From UBA11524 sp965646445 (lineage in GTDB: Bacteria; Bacillota; Clostridia; Christensenellales; Aristaeellaceae), in contig CBFFZW010000008.1 of the NCBI GenBank assembly GCA_965646445.1, forward strand, positions 1 to 64,000: a DNA stretch of 64,000 nucleotides. Reading direction: 5' to 3'. The notes under the pieces were generated by a model that did no database searches, had not been told where the DNA came from, and saw nothing but the letters and a program-made list of their open reading frames with translations. A program made the translations under genes and the position numbers. Shown piece after piece: positions 7,307 through 15,526 of this stretch. Numbering within the stretch: position 1 is the first letter of the stretch; each line of letters starts with the position of its first letter.

Positions 7307-8353
7307 TCAGCCCTGGGGCACCTTGCCGTCAATGAACATCGCGTCGCCAAAGGAGAAGAACCGATACCTTTCCTCCACCGCCACGCGGTAGGCGCGAAGG
7401 GCCTGCTCCCGGCCCATAAAGGCGCTGACCAGCATCAGCAGGGTGCTTTGGGGGAGGTGGAAATTGGTAATGAGGGCGTCCACCGCCTTGATCTTCTTGC
7501 CGGGGTAGATGAAGATGGCGGTGTCCCCGCTGCCGGGGTGAATGACGCCGTCCTCATCCGCCACGGTCTCGATGGTGCGCACCGAGGTGGTGCCCACGCA
7601 GATCAGCCGTCCGCCGTTTTGACGGATTCGGTTGAGGGTATCCGCGGCTTCCTGCGTCACCTGGTAAAACTCGCTGTGCATCACATGGCTGTCCACGTCC
7701 TCCACCTGCACCGGGCGGAAGGTGCCAAGACCCACATGCAAAAGCACCGGCACAATGGACACACCCATGGCACGGATCTTATCCAGCAGCTCCGGGGTGA
7801 AATGCAGTCCCGCCGTGGGTGCGGCCGCGCTTCCTTCCGCCTTGGCGTAGACCGTCTGATAGCGGGTACGGTCTTCCAGCTTTTCGTGAATGTAGGGCGG
7901 CAGGGGCATCTCGCCCAGGCGATCCAGCAGTTCCTCGAAAACGCCGTCGTAATGGAAGCGCACCATCCGCCCGCCGATTTCCTCCACCGTGGACAGCACC
8001 TCGCAGCGCAAAAGTCCGTCCCCGAAGACGCACATCGTCCCCGGCTTCAGCCTGCGGCCCGGGCGCACCAACGCCTCCCAGTCCGTGGCGGAAGCCCGCC
8101 GCAGAAGCAGCACCTCCACCGGAACGCCGGTGTCCTCCTTGACCCCCAGCAGCCGGGCCGGGATCACCTTCGTCTCGTTGATGACCAGGGCGTCGCCGGG
8201 GCGCAGGTACCGGGTAATGTCGCAGAAATACCGGTGCTCCCATTCCCCTGTTTGGGGATGCACCACCATCAGCCGGCTGTGATCCCGGGGCTCCACCGGC
8301 GTCTGCGCGATGAGCTCCTCCGGGAGAACATAATCAAAATCGGATGTTTTCAT
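7307..8353 (-). CDS. queA: S-adenosylmethionine:tRNA ribosyltransferase-isomerase
   Basis: 348 residues, the normal QueA length, opening MKTSDFDYVLPEELIAQTPVEPRDHSRL. The conserved blocks INETKVIPARL, GSAAAPTAGLHFTPELL and ITNFHLPQSTLLMLVSAF are present. QueA transfers and isomerises the ribosyl group of S-adenosylmethionine onto preQ1-modified tRNA, making epoxyqueuosine at the wobble position of GUN anticodons. It lies 30 nt after a GNAT gene, downstream of ruvAB. The ruvAB-queA linkage is common in Firmicutes. Confidence 0.97.
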   Translation of the reverse strand: MKTSDFDYVLPEELIAQTPVEPRDHSRLMVVHPQTGEWEHRYFCDITRYLRPGDALVINETKVIPARLLGVKEDTGVPVEVLLLRRASATDWEALVRPGRRLKPGTMCVFGDGLLRCEVLSTVEEIGGRMVRFHYDGVFEELLDRLGEMPLPPYIHEKLEDRTRYQTVYAKAEGSAAAPTAGLHFTPELLDKIRAMGVSIVPVLLHVGLGTFRPVQVEDVDSHVMHSEFYQVTQEAADTLNRIRQNGGRLICVGTTSVRTIETVADEDGVIHPGSGDTAIFIYPGKKIKAVDALITNFHLPQSTLLMLVSAFMGREQALRAYRVAVEERYRFFSFGDAMFIDGKVPQG

Positions 8354-8383
8354 GGGGTTGTTCCTCTTTTCTTGCCCTTGGTT

Positions 8384-8851
8384 TCACAGCGCCAGCACAT
8401 AGACCTGGCAGGGGTTCCATTCATCCCACAGGGTCGGGAAAACCTCGAATTCCCGGAAGCCCAGGCTCAGATAGAAGCGGTTGGTGGCGTCATAGCAGGC
8501 CCAGCGGCCCATCTGTACCGTCTTCACCTGCATGAAGGCGTAACCCTGCGCCCGCGCGTCCGCCTTCGCCCGGCCAAACAGTGCGCTGCCGATCCCCTGG
8601 CGGTGCCATTCCTTCCTGACGCCCATCACAGCCAGTTCCACCGTGGCGTCGCCGGTCTCCTTCAGGCACAGAAAGCCGATAGGCTCCCCGTCCTCCTCCG
8701 CTGCGAAGAACGTCTGCTCCGCGCTGTCCTCGATGTATGTCTCCAGGGCCTCCTCGATGCCGAACCATTCCGGCAGCGCCGTCAGCACGGCGCGAGCGAC
8801 GGCCTTCTTCTCCTCGGGCAGGGCAACTTTCGTGATGGTCATAGGCGTCAT
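8384..8851 (-). CDS. GNAT-family N-acetyltransferase
   Basis: 155 residues with a single GNAT fold. The acetyl-CoA-binding motif is VRKEWHRQGIGSALF, followed by the C-terminal FYLSLGFREFEVF. Its ATG overlaps the ruvB stop in an ATGA arrangement, so the two are translationally coupled. The acceptor substrate cannot be told from sequence. Confidence 0.85.
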   Translation of the reverse strand: MTPMTITKVALPEEKKAVARAVLTALPEWFGIEEALETYIEDSAEQTFFAAEEDGEPIGFLCLKETGDATVELAVMGVRKEWHRQGIGSALFGRAKADARAQGYAFMQVKTVQMGRWACYDATNRFYLSLGFREFEVFPTLWDEWNPCQVYVLAL

Positions 8852-9882
8852 AGCTCCATTTTCATCTGGGCGTCATCCGCCGCCGCTGGCATGGTCTTGC
8901 CCATATGCTCCCAGGCCGCGGGAGTGCAGACCCGGCCCCGGGGGGTGCGCATCAGGAAGCCCAGCTGCATCAGGTAGGGCTCGTACACGTCCTCGATGGT
9001 CATGGCGTCCTCCCCGGTGGTGGCCGCCAGGGTATCCAGACCCACGGGGCCGCCGCCGAACTTCTCCATCATGCAGATCAAAACGGCGCGATCCACCTTG
9101 TCCAGTCCCAGCTCGTCCACGCCCTGCATGGCGATGGCCTCCCGGGCAATGTCGATGGTGATGACGCCCCCGCCCTTCACCTGGGCATAGTCCCGGACGC
9201 GCTTGAGCATCCGGTTGGCAATGCGGGGCGTACCTCGGCTGCGGCGGGCAATTTCCAGGATGCCGCCGTCCTCCGCCTGAACCTCCAGGATGGAGGCGCT
9301 GCGCTTGACAATGGCGGCCAGCTCCTCCGGCTTGTACAGTTCCAGCCGGAACAGCATACCGAAGCGATCCCGCAGGGGTGCAGACAGCTGCCCGGCCCGG
9401 GTTGTCGCGCCCACCAGGGTGAACTTGGGCACCGCCACGCGGATGGAGCGGGCGGTGGGGCCCTTGCCGATCATGATGTCGATGGCGAAGTCCTCCATGG
9501 CGGGGTAAAGTACCTCCTCCACCGAGCGGGAGAGGCGGTGAATCTCGTCAATGAACAGCACGTCGCCCTGGCTGAGGTTGGCCAGGATGGACGCCAGATC
9601 GCCGGGACGCTCAATGGCCGGGCCGGAGGTCACGCGGATGTTCTGACCCATCTCCGAGGCCACGATGGTGGCCAGGGTGGTCTTGCCCAGGCCGGGAGGG
9701 CCGTAGAGCAGCATGTGATCCAGGGCGTCATGGCGGCTCAGCGCAGCCTGGATATAGATGCTCAGGCTGTCCTTCACGGCCTGCTGGCCCACATATTCCC
9801 GCAGGGTATGCGGGCGAAGGCCCATTTCCACCGCGCTGTCCTCGGGCTGGAAGGTACCGGTCATCAATCTTTCTTCCATCAT
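8848..9882 (-). CDS. ruvB: Holliday junction branch-migration helicase RuvB
   Basis: 344 residues with Walker A GPPGLGKTT (61-69), Walker B DEIH (112-115), sensor GATTRAGQLSAPLRDRFG, arginine finger region, and the winged-helix C-terminal domain (DTLAATTGEDAMTIEDVYEPYLMQ). RuvB forms hexameric ATPase rings that pump DNA through the RuvA-bound junction. It lies 10 nt after ruvA in the ruvCAB order. Confidence 0.98.
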   Translation of the reverse strand: MMEERLMTGTFQPEDSAVEMGLRPHTLREYVGQQAVKDSLSIYIQAALSRHDALDHMLLYGPPGLGKTTLATIVASEMGQNIRVTSGPAIERPGDLASILANLSQGDVLFIDEIHRLSRSVEEVLYPAMEDFAIDIMIGKGPTARSIRVAVPKFTLVGATTRAGQLSAPLRDRFGMLFRLELYKPEELAAIVKRSASILEVQAEDGGILEIARRSRGTPRIANRMLKRVRDYAQVKGGGVITIDIAREAIAMQGVDELGLDKVDRAVLICMMEKFGGGPVGLDTLAATTGEDAMTIEDVYEPYLMQLGFLMRTPRGRVCTPAAWEHMGKTMPAAADDAQMKMEL

Positions 9883-9892
9883 TCAGCCTCCA

Positions 9893-10495
9893 TCACATTC
9901 CCGCCATGGTGCGCAGAGCCAGACGGATCAGCTCATCCACCGGCGCGTCCTTGTCCTTGACGCCGCCAAGGGCATTGCGTGCCTCGGTGGACGTATAGCC
10001 CAGGGCAATCAGCGCCTCCAGGGCCTCGGTCACGTTGTCCGCCGTCAGGGGAACGGCGACGGCGGCAGGGCTGTCGGGAGCGTTGACATCCGCCTGGCTG
10101 ATCTTGTCCTTGAGCTCCAGGGCAATGCGCTGGGCTGTCTTCTTGCCGATGCCCGGCGCCCGGGACAGGGCACTGACATCCCCCAGCAGGATTGCCAGAT
10201 TCAGCTCCCGCAGGGGCATGGAGCCAAGCACCCCCAGGGCCGTCTTCGGGCCGATGCCGCTGACGGAGGTCAGGGACAGAAACAGGCTCTTTTCCTCCTT
10301 GGTGGCAAAGCCGTACAGCTCCATGGCGTCCTCCCGGACAGAGAGCCAGGTGTAGCAGCGCATGGTCTGACCCATGGCGGGCGCCGCCTGCAGGGTATTC
10401 ATGGAGCAGTTCAGCGCATAGCCCACGCCCCCCGCCATCAGAATCAGCTCACCGCCGGCCTTTTCGCAGACCTGGCCCTCAATAAATGCGTACAT
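9893..10495 (-). CDS. ruvA: Holliday junction DNA-binding protein RuvA
   Basis: 200 residues. An N-terminal OB-fold (MYAFIEGQVCEKAGGELILMAGGVGYAL) precedes tandem helix-hairpin-helix motifs (SVSGIGPKTALGVL and RAPGIGKKTAQRIALELKDKI) and the small C-terminal RuvB-binding domain (EALEALIALGYTSTEARNAL). RuvA tetramers hold the four-way junction open for RuvB. Ribosome site GGAAGG precedes the ATG. Confidence 0.98.
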   Translation of the reverse strand: MYAFIEGQVCEKAGGELILMAGGVGYALNCSMNTLQAAPAMGQTMRCYTWLSVREDAMELYGFATKEEKSLFLSLTSVSGIGPKTALGVLGSMPLRELNLAILLGDVSALSRAPGIGKKTAQRIALELKDKISQADVNAPDSPAAVAVPLTADNVTEALEALIALGYTSTEARNALGGVKDKDAPVDELIRLALRTMAGM

Positions 10496-10592
10496 GGATA
10501 AAACCTTCCTTTATTATACAGTATGACAATGCCATAGGGTGCCGGATCGCCGTAGCCATCAGCATAGTCCTGCCCAGGCGGAACCCATCTGC

Positions 10593-10757
10593 CCTCGGCA
10601 AACCGAAAAACGCAAACCGGCGCTCCCCTTTCAGGGGCGATGAGGCGGAGGCAAAGCCCTGGGCGCTGGCTTAACGCGATTTCGTCTGCAATCGCCTTCC
10701 TGCGCCAGCGAACGGCCGGTGAGCGCCAAAGCGTGACCAATCGGCGCTGCCGCTTTG
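10593..10757. repeat. Degenerate copy of the intergenic repeat between ruvC and ruvA
   Basis: This GC-rich spacer contains diverged modules of the repeat family: CGAAAAACGC, GCTCCCCTTTCAGGGG, a GCGATTTCGTCTGCAATCGC hairpin and AACGGCCGGTGAG. It separates ruvC from ruvA by 278 nt, although these genes are normally close. No open reading frame here looks like a gene. Confidence 0.45.
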
Positions 10758-10773
10758 CCGAAGCACTGCCCGC

Positions 10774-11268
10774 CTACTTCATGCGGAACTGCTCACGGGC
10801 CGCGCCCACCTGGCAGTGGGTGATGGCGCAGGCAATGGCGTCGGCAGCGTCGTCTGGCTTGGGGATTTCCTGCATGTTCAGCAGCAGCTTCACCATCTGC
10901 TGCACCTGCTTCTTGTCTGCCTTGCCATAGCCCGTGACAGCCTGCTTGATCTGCATAGGCGTATATTCATACAGATTTTCCGTATATTCTGCGGCACTGA
11001 TGATGGCCGCGCCCCTGGCGGCTCCCACCATCAGCGCCGTGGTGACGTTCCGCGCGAAGAAAAGCTCCTCGAAGGCTACATCGTCCGGCTGATAGATGTT
11101 CACCAGGTTGCGCACCCCCAATTGCAGGGTGCGCAGCCGGTGCTGCATGGGCACCCCCGCCTTTGTTTCCACGCAGCCGTAATCCAACAGACGCATCCGT
11201 CCGCCGATGGCTTCCACCGCGCCCCAGCCCATCAGCGCGTAGCCGGGGTCAATTCCTAACACAATCAT
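10774..11268 (-). CDS. ruvC: Crossover junction endonuclease RuvC
   Basis: 164 residues with the RNase H-like resolvase fold. Acidic catalytic residues are visible at Asp7 (LGIDPG), Glu67 (VAFEELFF), Asp140 and Asp143 (KPDDAADA). RuvC cuts Holliday junctions symmetrically with Mg2+. It is the first gene of the ruv cluster and has a clear promoter at 11328-11356. Confidence 0.97.
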   Translation of the reverse strand: MIVLGIDPGYALMGWGAVEAIGGRMRLLDYGCVETKAGVPMQHRLRTLQLGVRNLVNIYQPDDVAFEELFFARNVTTALMVGAARGAAIISAAEYTENLYEYTPMQIKQAVTGYGKADKKQVQQMVKLLLNMQEIPKPDDAADAIACAITHCQVGAAREQFRMK

Positions 11269-11327
11269 TCGTATCCCTCGCTTGCCGGGCGTCCATTGAC
11301 CGCGCAGGCGGCGGACAATCCCTTGTT

Positions 11328-11356
11328 ATCATACATGGCCCCATGCCAAAAGTCAA
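11328..11356 (-). promoter_or_regulatory. Promoter of ruvC
   Basis: TTGACT (11356-11351), a 17-nt spacer and TATGAT (11333-11328) on the minus strand, about 60 nt before ruvC. Confidence 0.75.
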
Positions 11357-11410
11357 CGCGAACACGCCTATCTCGCCAAAATGTATTCATCATGTTTTTT
11401 ACCGAAAGGT

Positions 11411-11440
11411 ATTGCATTTTTATTCATACTGATGTATACT
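11411..11440 (+). promoter_or_regulatory. argG promoter with overlapping ArgR-type box
   Basis: TTGCAT (11412-11417), a 17-nt spacer and TATACT (11435-11440). Read on the minus strand, 11428-11411 gives TATGAATAAAAATGCAAT, very close to the ArgR/AhrC operator consensus as I recall it from Bacillus. It covers the -35 and most of the spacer, as expected for repression by arginine-bound ArgR. Confidence 0.75.
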
Positions 11441-11493
11441 ATCCCCTGCCCGGATACACCGGGGCAATATCAACGATGAGGAGACGATTTTCA

Positions 11494-12702
11494 ATGGCGA
11501 AGATGCGTGTGCTGCTGGCCTATTCCGGCGGCCTGGATACATCCATTATCGTGCCGTGGCTGAAGGAAAACTACGACTGCGACGTCATCTGCGTGGCGGG
11601 CGACGTGGGGCAGGGCGAGGAGCTGGAGCCCCTGCACGAGAAGGCCAAGAAGTGCGGCGCGGAAAAGCTGTATATCGAGGATCTGCGCAAGGAATTCGTG
11701 GAGGACTTTATCTGGTCCACCCTAAAGGCCGGAGCCATCTATGAGCAGAAGTATCTGCTGGGCACCTCCTTCGCCCGGCCGCTGATCGCCAAGCGGCTGG
11801 TGGAAATCGCCCACAAGGAGAACTGCACCGCTATCTGCCACGGCTGCACCGGTAAGGGCAACGATCAGGTACGGTTCGAACTGACCATCAAGGCCTTCGA
11901 CCCCAACATGCAGATCATCGCGCCCTGGCGCATTTGGGACATCAAGACCCGCGAGGAAGAAATTGAGTACGCCGAGGCCCGGAACATTCCCGTACCGGTG
12001 AAGAAGGAGCGTCCCTATTCCATGGATCGCAACATCTGGCATATCAGCCATGAGGGCGCCGACCTGGAGGACCCCTGGAACGAGCCGCCGGCGGATCTGC
12101 TGCTGACCATGGTAACCCCGGATAAGGCCCCCGACGCGCCGGAATATGTCACCGTGGACTTTGAAAAAGGCGTGCCCGTGGCCATCAACGGCGAAAAGCT
12201 GGACGCCGTGGCGCTGCTGACCCTGGCCAACGAGATTGCCGGCCGCAACGGCGTGGGCTGCGCCGACCTGGTGGAGAACCGCCTGGTGGGCATGAAGAGC
12301 CGCGGCGTGTATGAGACGCCCGGCGGCACCATGCTTTATGCCGCCCACAGCATCCTGGAAAGCATTACCCTGGATCGGCAAACCAGCCATTATAAGGAGC
12401 AGTTGGCGGTGAAATTCGCTGAGCTGGTCTACGACGGCATGTGGTACACCCCCCTGCGGGAGGCTCTGTCTGCCTTTGTGGACAGCACCCAGCAGGCTGT
12501 CAACGGCACGGTCAAGCTAAAACTGTACAAGGGCAACTGCATCAACGCCGGCGTAAAGTCGCCCAACAGCCTGTATATGGAGGAAATCGCTACCTTTGGC
12601 GACAGCCACGATCTGTACAGCCACAAGGATTCTGCCGGGTTCATCAACCTGCTGGGCCTGCCCATGAAGGTCAAGGCCATGGTGGAGCAGAAGAACAAGT
12701 AA
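11494..12702 (+). CDS. argG: Argininosuccinate synthase
   Basis: 402 residues from the ATG that follows GAGGAGACG; upstream in-frame codons lack a ribosome site. The PP-loop AYSGGLDTS (9-17) binds ATP. CHGCTGKGNDQVRFE, SMDRNIWHISHEGADLEDP and GVYETPGGTML are family blocks. It joins citrulline and aspartate to form argininosuccinate in arginine synthesis. It is transcribed alone, divergent from ruvC, with an ArgR-type box over its promoter and a terminator at 12711-12747. Confidence 0.98.
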   Translation: MAKMRVLLAYSGGLDTSIIVPWLKENYDCDVICVAGDVGQGEELEPLHEKAKKCGAEKLYIEDLRKEFVEDFIWSTLKAGAIYEQKYLLGTSFARPLIAKRLVEIAHKENCTAICHGCTGKGNDQVRFELTIKAFDPNMQIIAPWRIWDIKTREEEIEYAEARNIPVPVKKERPYSMDRNIWHISHEGADLEDPWNEPPADLLLTMVTPDKAPDAPEYVTVDFEKGVPVAINGEKLDAVALLTLANEIAGRNGVGCADLVENRLVGMKSRGVYETPGGTMLYAAHSILESITLDRQTSHYKEQLAVKFAELVYDGMWYTPLREALSAFVDSTQQAVNGTVKLKLYKGNCINAGVKSPNSLYMEEIATFGDSHDLYSHKDSAGFINLLGLPMKVKAMVEQKNK

Positions 12703-12710
12703 ACAACGCA

Positions 12711-12747
12711 AAAGGGCAGGACAGATTTGGTGATCTGCCCTGCCTTT
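12711..12747 (+). terminator. Terminator of argG
   Basis: An imperfect long hairpin, AAAGGGCAGGACAGAT against ATCTGCCCTGCCTTT, 9 nt after the argG stop. Confidence 0.7.
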
Positions 12748-12811
12748 AACTATCTTCAAAGCTGCAAACGATGATGGAGCAGAAAACAAAACATTGGCAG
12801 GAGATGTTGAA

Positions 12812-13270
12812 ATGGCGTTTAAGAATCCCATGCTGGTCGTAACAGATATGGACAAGACGGTTGCATTTTATCAAAGGGTTTTGGGGCTTGAAGTCATCAT
12901 GGACTTTGGCGCCAACAAGACCTTGACAGGCGGTATAGCCTTGCAGACACTGGAAACTTACAAGGAATTTATTGGTTCAGACAATATTTCTTTCGGCGGC
13001 AACAATGCCGAACTTTATTTTGAAGAAGATCTTTTTGATCAATTTGCGGATAACCTCCGAAAGTGTGATGTTCACTATATTCACCCGGTTAAGGAACATG
13101 CGTGGGGACAGCGTGTGGTTCGCTTCTATGACCCGGACAGACATGTGATCGAAGTGGGCGAAGACATGAAAGCGGTTTGCAAAAGATTTATTGACAGCGG
13201 AATGACGCCGGAACAGACAGCCAAGCGCATGGACGTACCTTTGGCCTATATCCATGAGTGCATGCAATAA
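12812..13270 (+). CDS. VOC-superfamily (glyoxalase/bleomycin-resistance-like) protein
   Basis: 152 residues from the ATG preceded by AGGAGATGTTGAA; an upstream in-frame TTG is less likely. The vicinal-oxygen-chelate pattern is NPMLVVTDMDKTVAFYQRVLGLEVIMDFG at the N-terminus and GQRVVRFYDPDRHVIEVGEDM at the C-terminus. The C-terminal tail (TPEQTAKRMDVPLAYIHECM) is helical. The family includes dioxygenases, isomerases and drug-binding proteins; the function here is open. Base composition is more AT-rich than the neighbours, suggesting recent acquisition together with the next gene. Confidence 0.82.
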   Translation: MAFKNPMLVVTDMDKTVAFYQRVLGLEVIMDFGANKTLTGGIALQTLETYKEFIGSDNISFGGNNAELYFEEDLFDQFADNLRKCDVHYIHPVKEHAWGQRVVRFYDPDRHVIEVGEDMKAVCKRFIDSGMTPEQTAKRMDVPLAYIHECMQ

Positions 13271-13339
13271 AGAAGCGCCCGAGGGGCAACATTGCGAAAT
13301 GAAACAGCACATAAAGCGGAACAGGCGGGGCTGATATGG

Positions 13340-13882
13340 ATGAAAGGCTTTGAACGGAAAAACCGATTGCTTTCTCTTTGCGGATTAAATTGCGGTTTAT
13401 GCCCTATGCTCTTGGGAAATTACTGCGGCGGCTGCGGCAACGGCAATCAATCATGCAGGATCGCGAAATGCAGTCTTGAACATAGAGCGATTCAATATTG
13501 TTATGAATGCAACCAGTACCCATGTGAAAAATATGAACACATTGATGAATACGACTCCTTTATCACACACAGGCGGCGAAAAGCAGATTTTGAAAGAGCA
13601 CAGCGCATAGGCATTGAGCCATATTGTCTTGAACAGCAGGAGAAAGCACAAATTCTTTCCTACTTTCTTTCCAACTATAATGACGGACGCAGAAAAACCT
13701 TCTTTTGCGTTGCGGTCAATTTGTTAGAGCTTTCCGAGTCGCAGGAAGCGCTCAAGCAAATCCAATCCAATGATGAATTGTCCGCATGGCCATTCAAGGC
13801 GCAATGTTCGTATGTGGCAGAGGTGCTTCAAGGAATCGCCGACAGAAGAAATATCAAATTGAAACTTATCAAGAAAAAGTAA
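13340..13882 (+). CDS. DUF3795-like cysteine-rich protein
   Basis: About 180 residues from the ATG at 13340; an upstream TTG at 13292 is possible. The N-terminal half has a dense cysteine pattern (CGLNCGLCPMLLGNYCGGCG, then SCRIAKCSLEH and YCYECNQYPCEKY) resembling DUF3795 proteins, which probably bind a metal. The C-terminal half is helical and Lys-rich. The biochemical role is unknown. Composition and codon use are AT-richer than the flanking chromosome, like the VOC gene 70 nt upstream. Confidence 0.7.
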   Translation: MKGFERKNRLLSLCGLNCGLCPMLLGNYCGGCGNGNQSCRIAKCSLEHRAIQYCYECNQYPCEKYEHIDEYDSFITHRRRKADFERAQRIGIEPYCLEQQEKAQILSYFLSNYNDGRRKTFFCVAVNLLELSESQEALKQIQSNDELSAWPFKAQCSYVAEVLQGIADRRNIKLKLIKKK

Positions 13883-13947
13883 TCCTTTCCGCACGGTTTG
13901 CGGGCAGTTCTCTGCAAACCACTATGAAAGGCATACCTAACTTGCCA

Positions 13948-13974
13948 TCGACAGACTGCAAATCGAAATTCTGA
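13948..13974. repeat. Fragment of the intergenic repeat
   Basis: GACAGACTGCAAATCGAAAT matches the opening module of the repeat copy at 6084. It stops at the 3' end of the MATE gene, so this looks like a truncated remnant. Confidence 0.4.
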
Positions 13975-13977
13975 CGC

Positions 13978-15315
13978 TTACCGCAGCCCCTTCACCTTCG
14001 CGTAATGGAAGTAGTACGGCACCTGCACCGCCAGCATCAGGAGCCAGCCGATCATGCTGGCCACCGGGATGCCCAGAATGCCCAGGGTGGGCGTCAGCAG
14101 GTAGGTGAAGATCACGCGCATACCGGCCTGGATACAGGTACCCAGCAGCGTCATGGACATGAAACCCATGCCCCGGTAGAAGCCCTGGACACCGTTGGTC
14201 ATGGCAGGGAGAAAGTACAAAAGCGACATCACGCCCAGGTATTGCGCCCCCAGCCGGACCACCTCCGCGCTGCCCTCACCCGTGACGAACCAGTCCACAA
14301 TCTGCTGGCGGAACAGCAGGGCCGCCGTGCCGATGAGCACCCAGTAGCCGGTTTCCAGCAAAAGGCCCTTGCGGAAGCCCTCGCGGATGCGCTGGTGCTG
14401 GCCCGCGCCTCGGTTCTGGGCGATAAAGGTCGTCATGGCCTGGGCGATGCTCTGCTCGGGGGTGTAGGCAAAGTCGTCCACCCGGGTGCAGGCGTTGAAG
14501 GCAGCCATCACGTCCACGCCCAGGGTGTTGACCTGGCCCTGGATCATCAGCTTGCAGATGGGCTGCACCGCCTGCTGCAGGGCCGTGACGCTGCCGTAGC
14601 TGAGCGTTTGCCGAAGCAGTCCCCGGTCGATCCGCCACTCCTTGGCGGACAGGCGCAGCATGGGCACCTTCCGCTGGACATAGATGATGCTGAGGATGGC
14701 GGACACGGCCTCAGCGATGACCGTGGTCGTTGCCGAGCACACGATGCCGAAGCCCAGCCAACCGATGAAGATCAGATCCAGAACCGCGTTGAGGCAGGAG
14801 GAGAGCATCAGGAACTTCAGCGGGGTTTTGCTGTCCCCCACCGCCTTGAGGGCCTGGGCCAGGGCGTTATAAAAATAGGTAAAGGGAGCCCCCAGGAAGG
14901 TGATGCGCAGATAAATGCCGGTGATGTCCCGGATGCCCTCGGGCACATGGAGCAGCGCCATCAGCGGGTCGGTAAGCGCCACGCTCAGGGCCGCCACCGC
15001 CAGGGAGAAAAACAGGCCGAAAAGCACGGAGGTGGACAGCTCCCTGCGCAGCTCTTCCTGCTTCCCCGCGCCGAAAAACTCGCTCATCAGCACCCCGGCG
15101 CCCATGCAGATGCCGCTGATGCCCAAGATAATCAGGTTCATCACCGGGCTGGCGGTGCCCGTCGCGGCCAGGGCGTCACGACCGATAAAGCGGCCCGCGA
15201 TGATGGCGTCCACGGCGTTGTAGCCCAGCTGGAAGCAGTTGCCCGCGATCAGCGGCAGGGCGTAGCCGGTGAGCTGGCGCAGAATCGGGCCGCGGGTCAT
15301 GTTGGTGGCAGCCAC
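13978..15315 (-). CDS. MATE-family efflux transporter
   Basis: 445 residues from a GTG at 15315, preceded by AGAGGGAT. The open frame continues upstream, but that would give an N-terminus untypical for MATE proteins. Twelve hydrophobic segments follow, starting ILRQLTGYALPLIAGNCFQLGYNAVDAIIAGRFIG, with the family's internal duplication (the second half starts near LRQTLSYGSVTALQQAVQP). MATE proteins export organic cations and drugs using Na+ or H+ gradients. It is divergent from the arabinofuranosidase gene. Confidence 0.9.
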   Translation of the reverse strand: MAATNMTRGPILRQLTGYALPLIAGNCFQLGYNAVDAIIAGRFIGRDALAATGTASPVMNLIILGISGICMGAGVLMSEFFGAGKQEELRRELSTSVLFGLFFSLAVAALSVALTDPLMALLHVPEGIRDITGIYLRITFLGAPFTYFYNALAQALKAVGDSKTPLKFLMLSSCLNAVLDLIFIGWLGFGIVCSATTTVIAEAVSAILSIIYVQRKVPMLRLSAKEWRIDRGLLRQTLSYGSVTALQQAVQPICKLMIQGQVNTLGVDVMAAFNACTRVDDFAYTPEQSIAQAMTTFIAQNRGAGQHQRIREGFRKGLLLETGYWVLIGTAALLFRQQIVDWFVTGEGSAEVVRLGAQYLGVMSLLYFLPAMTNGVQGFYRGMGFMSMTLLGTCIQAGMRVIFTYLLTPTLGILGIPVASMIGWLLMLAVQVPYYFHYAKVKGLR

Positions 15316-15448
15316 AGATACATCCCTCTTTCCGAAATCATGATACCTATACTTTAATTGGTGATTGTCCGCGGATTTCCTGCCTGGCAAGCAGAAAAAA
15401 GTGTCGCTTTCTGTCCACCTGAAAACGAATTTGTTCCCCAATCTTCTG

Positions 15449-15477
15449 TTGACATCCATTCATCTCCATCGTACAAT
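15449..15477 (+). promoter_or_regulatory. Promoter of the arabinofuranosidase gene
   Basis: TTGACA (15449-15454), a 17-nt spacer and TACAAT (15472-15477), about 50 nt upstream of the start codon. Confidence 0.8.
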
Positions 15478-15526
15478 AAAACTCAGATGTATCCCATATT
15501 TATACTTTTGAGGAGGTACTTTGCCC

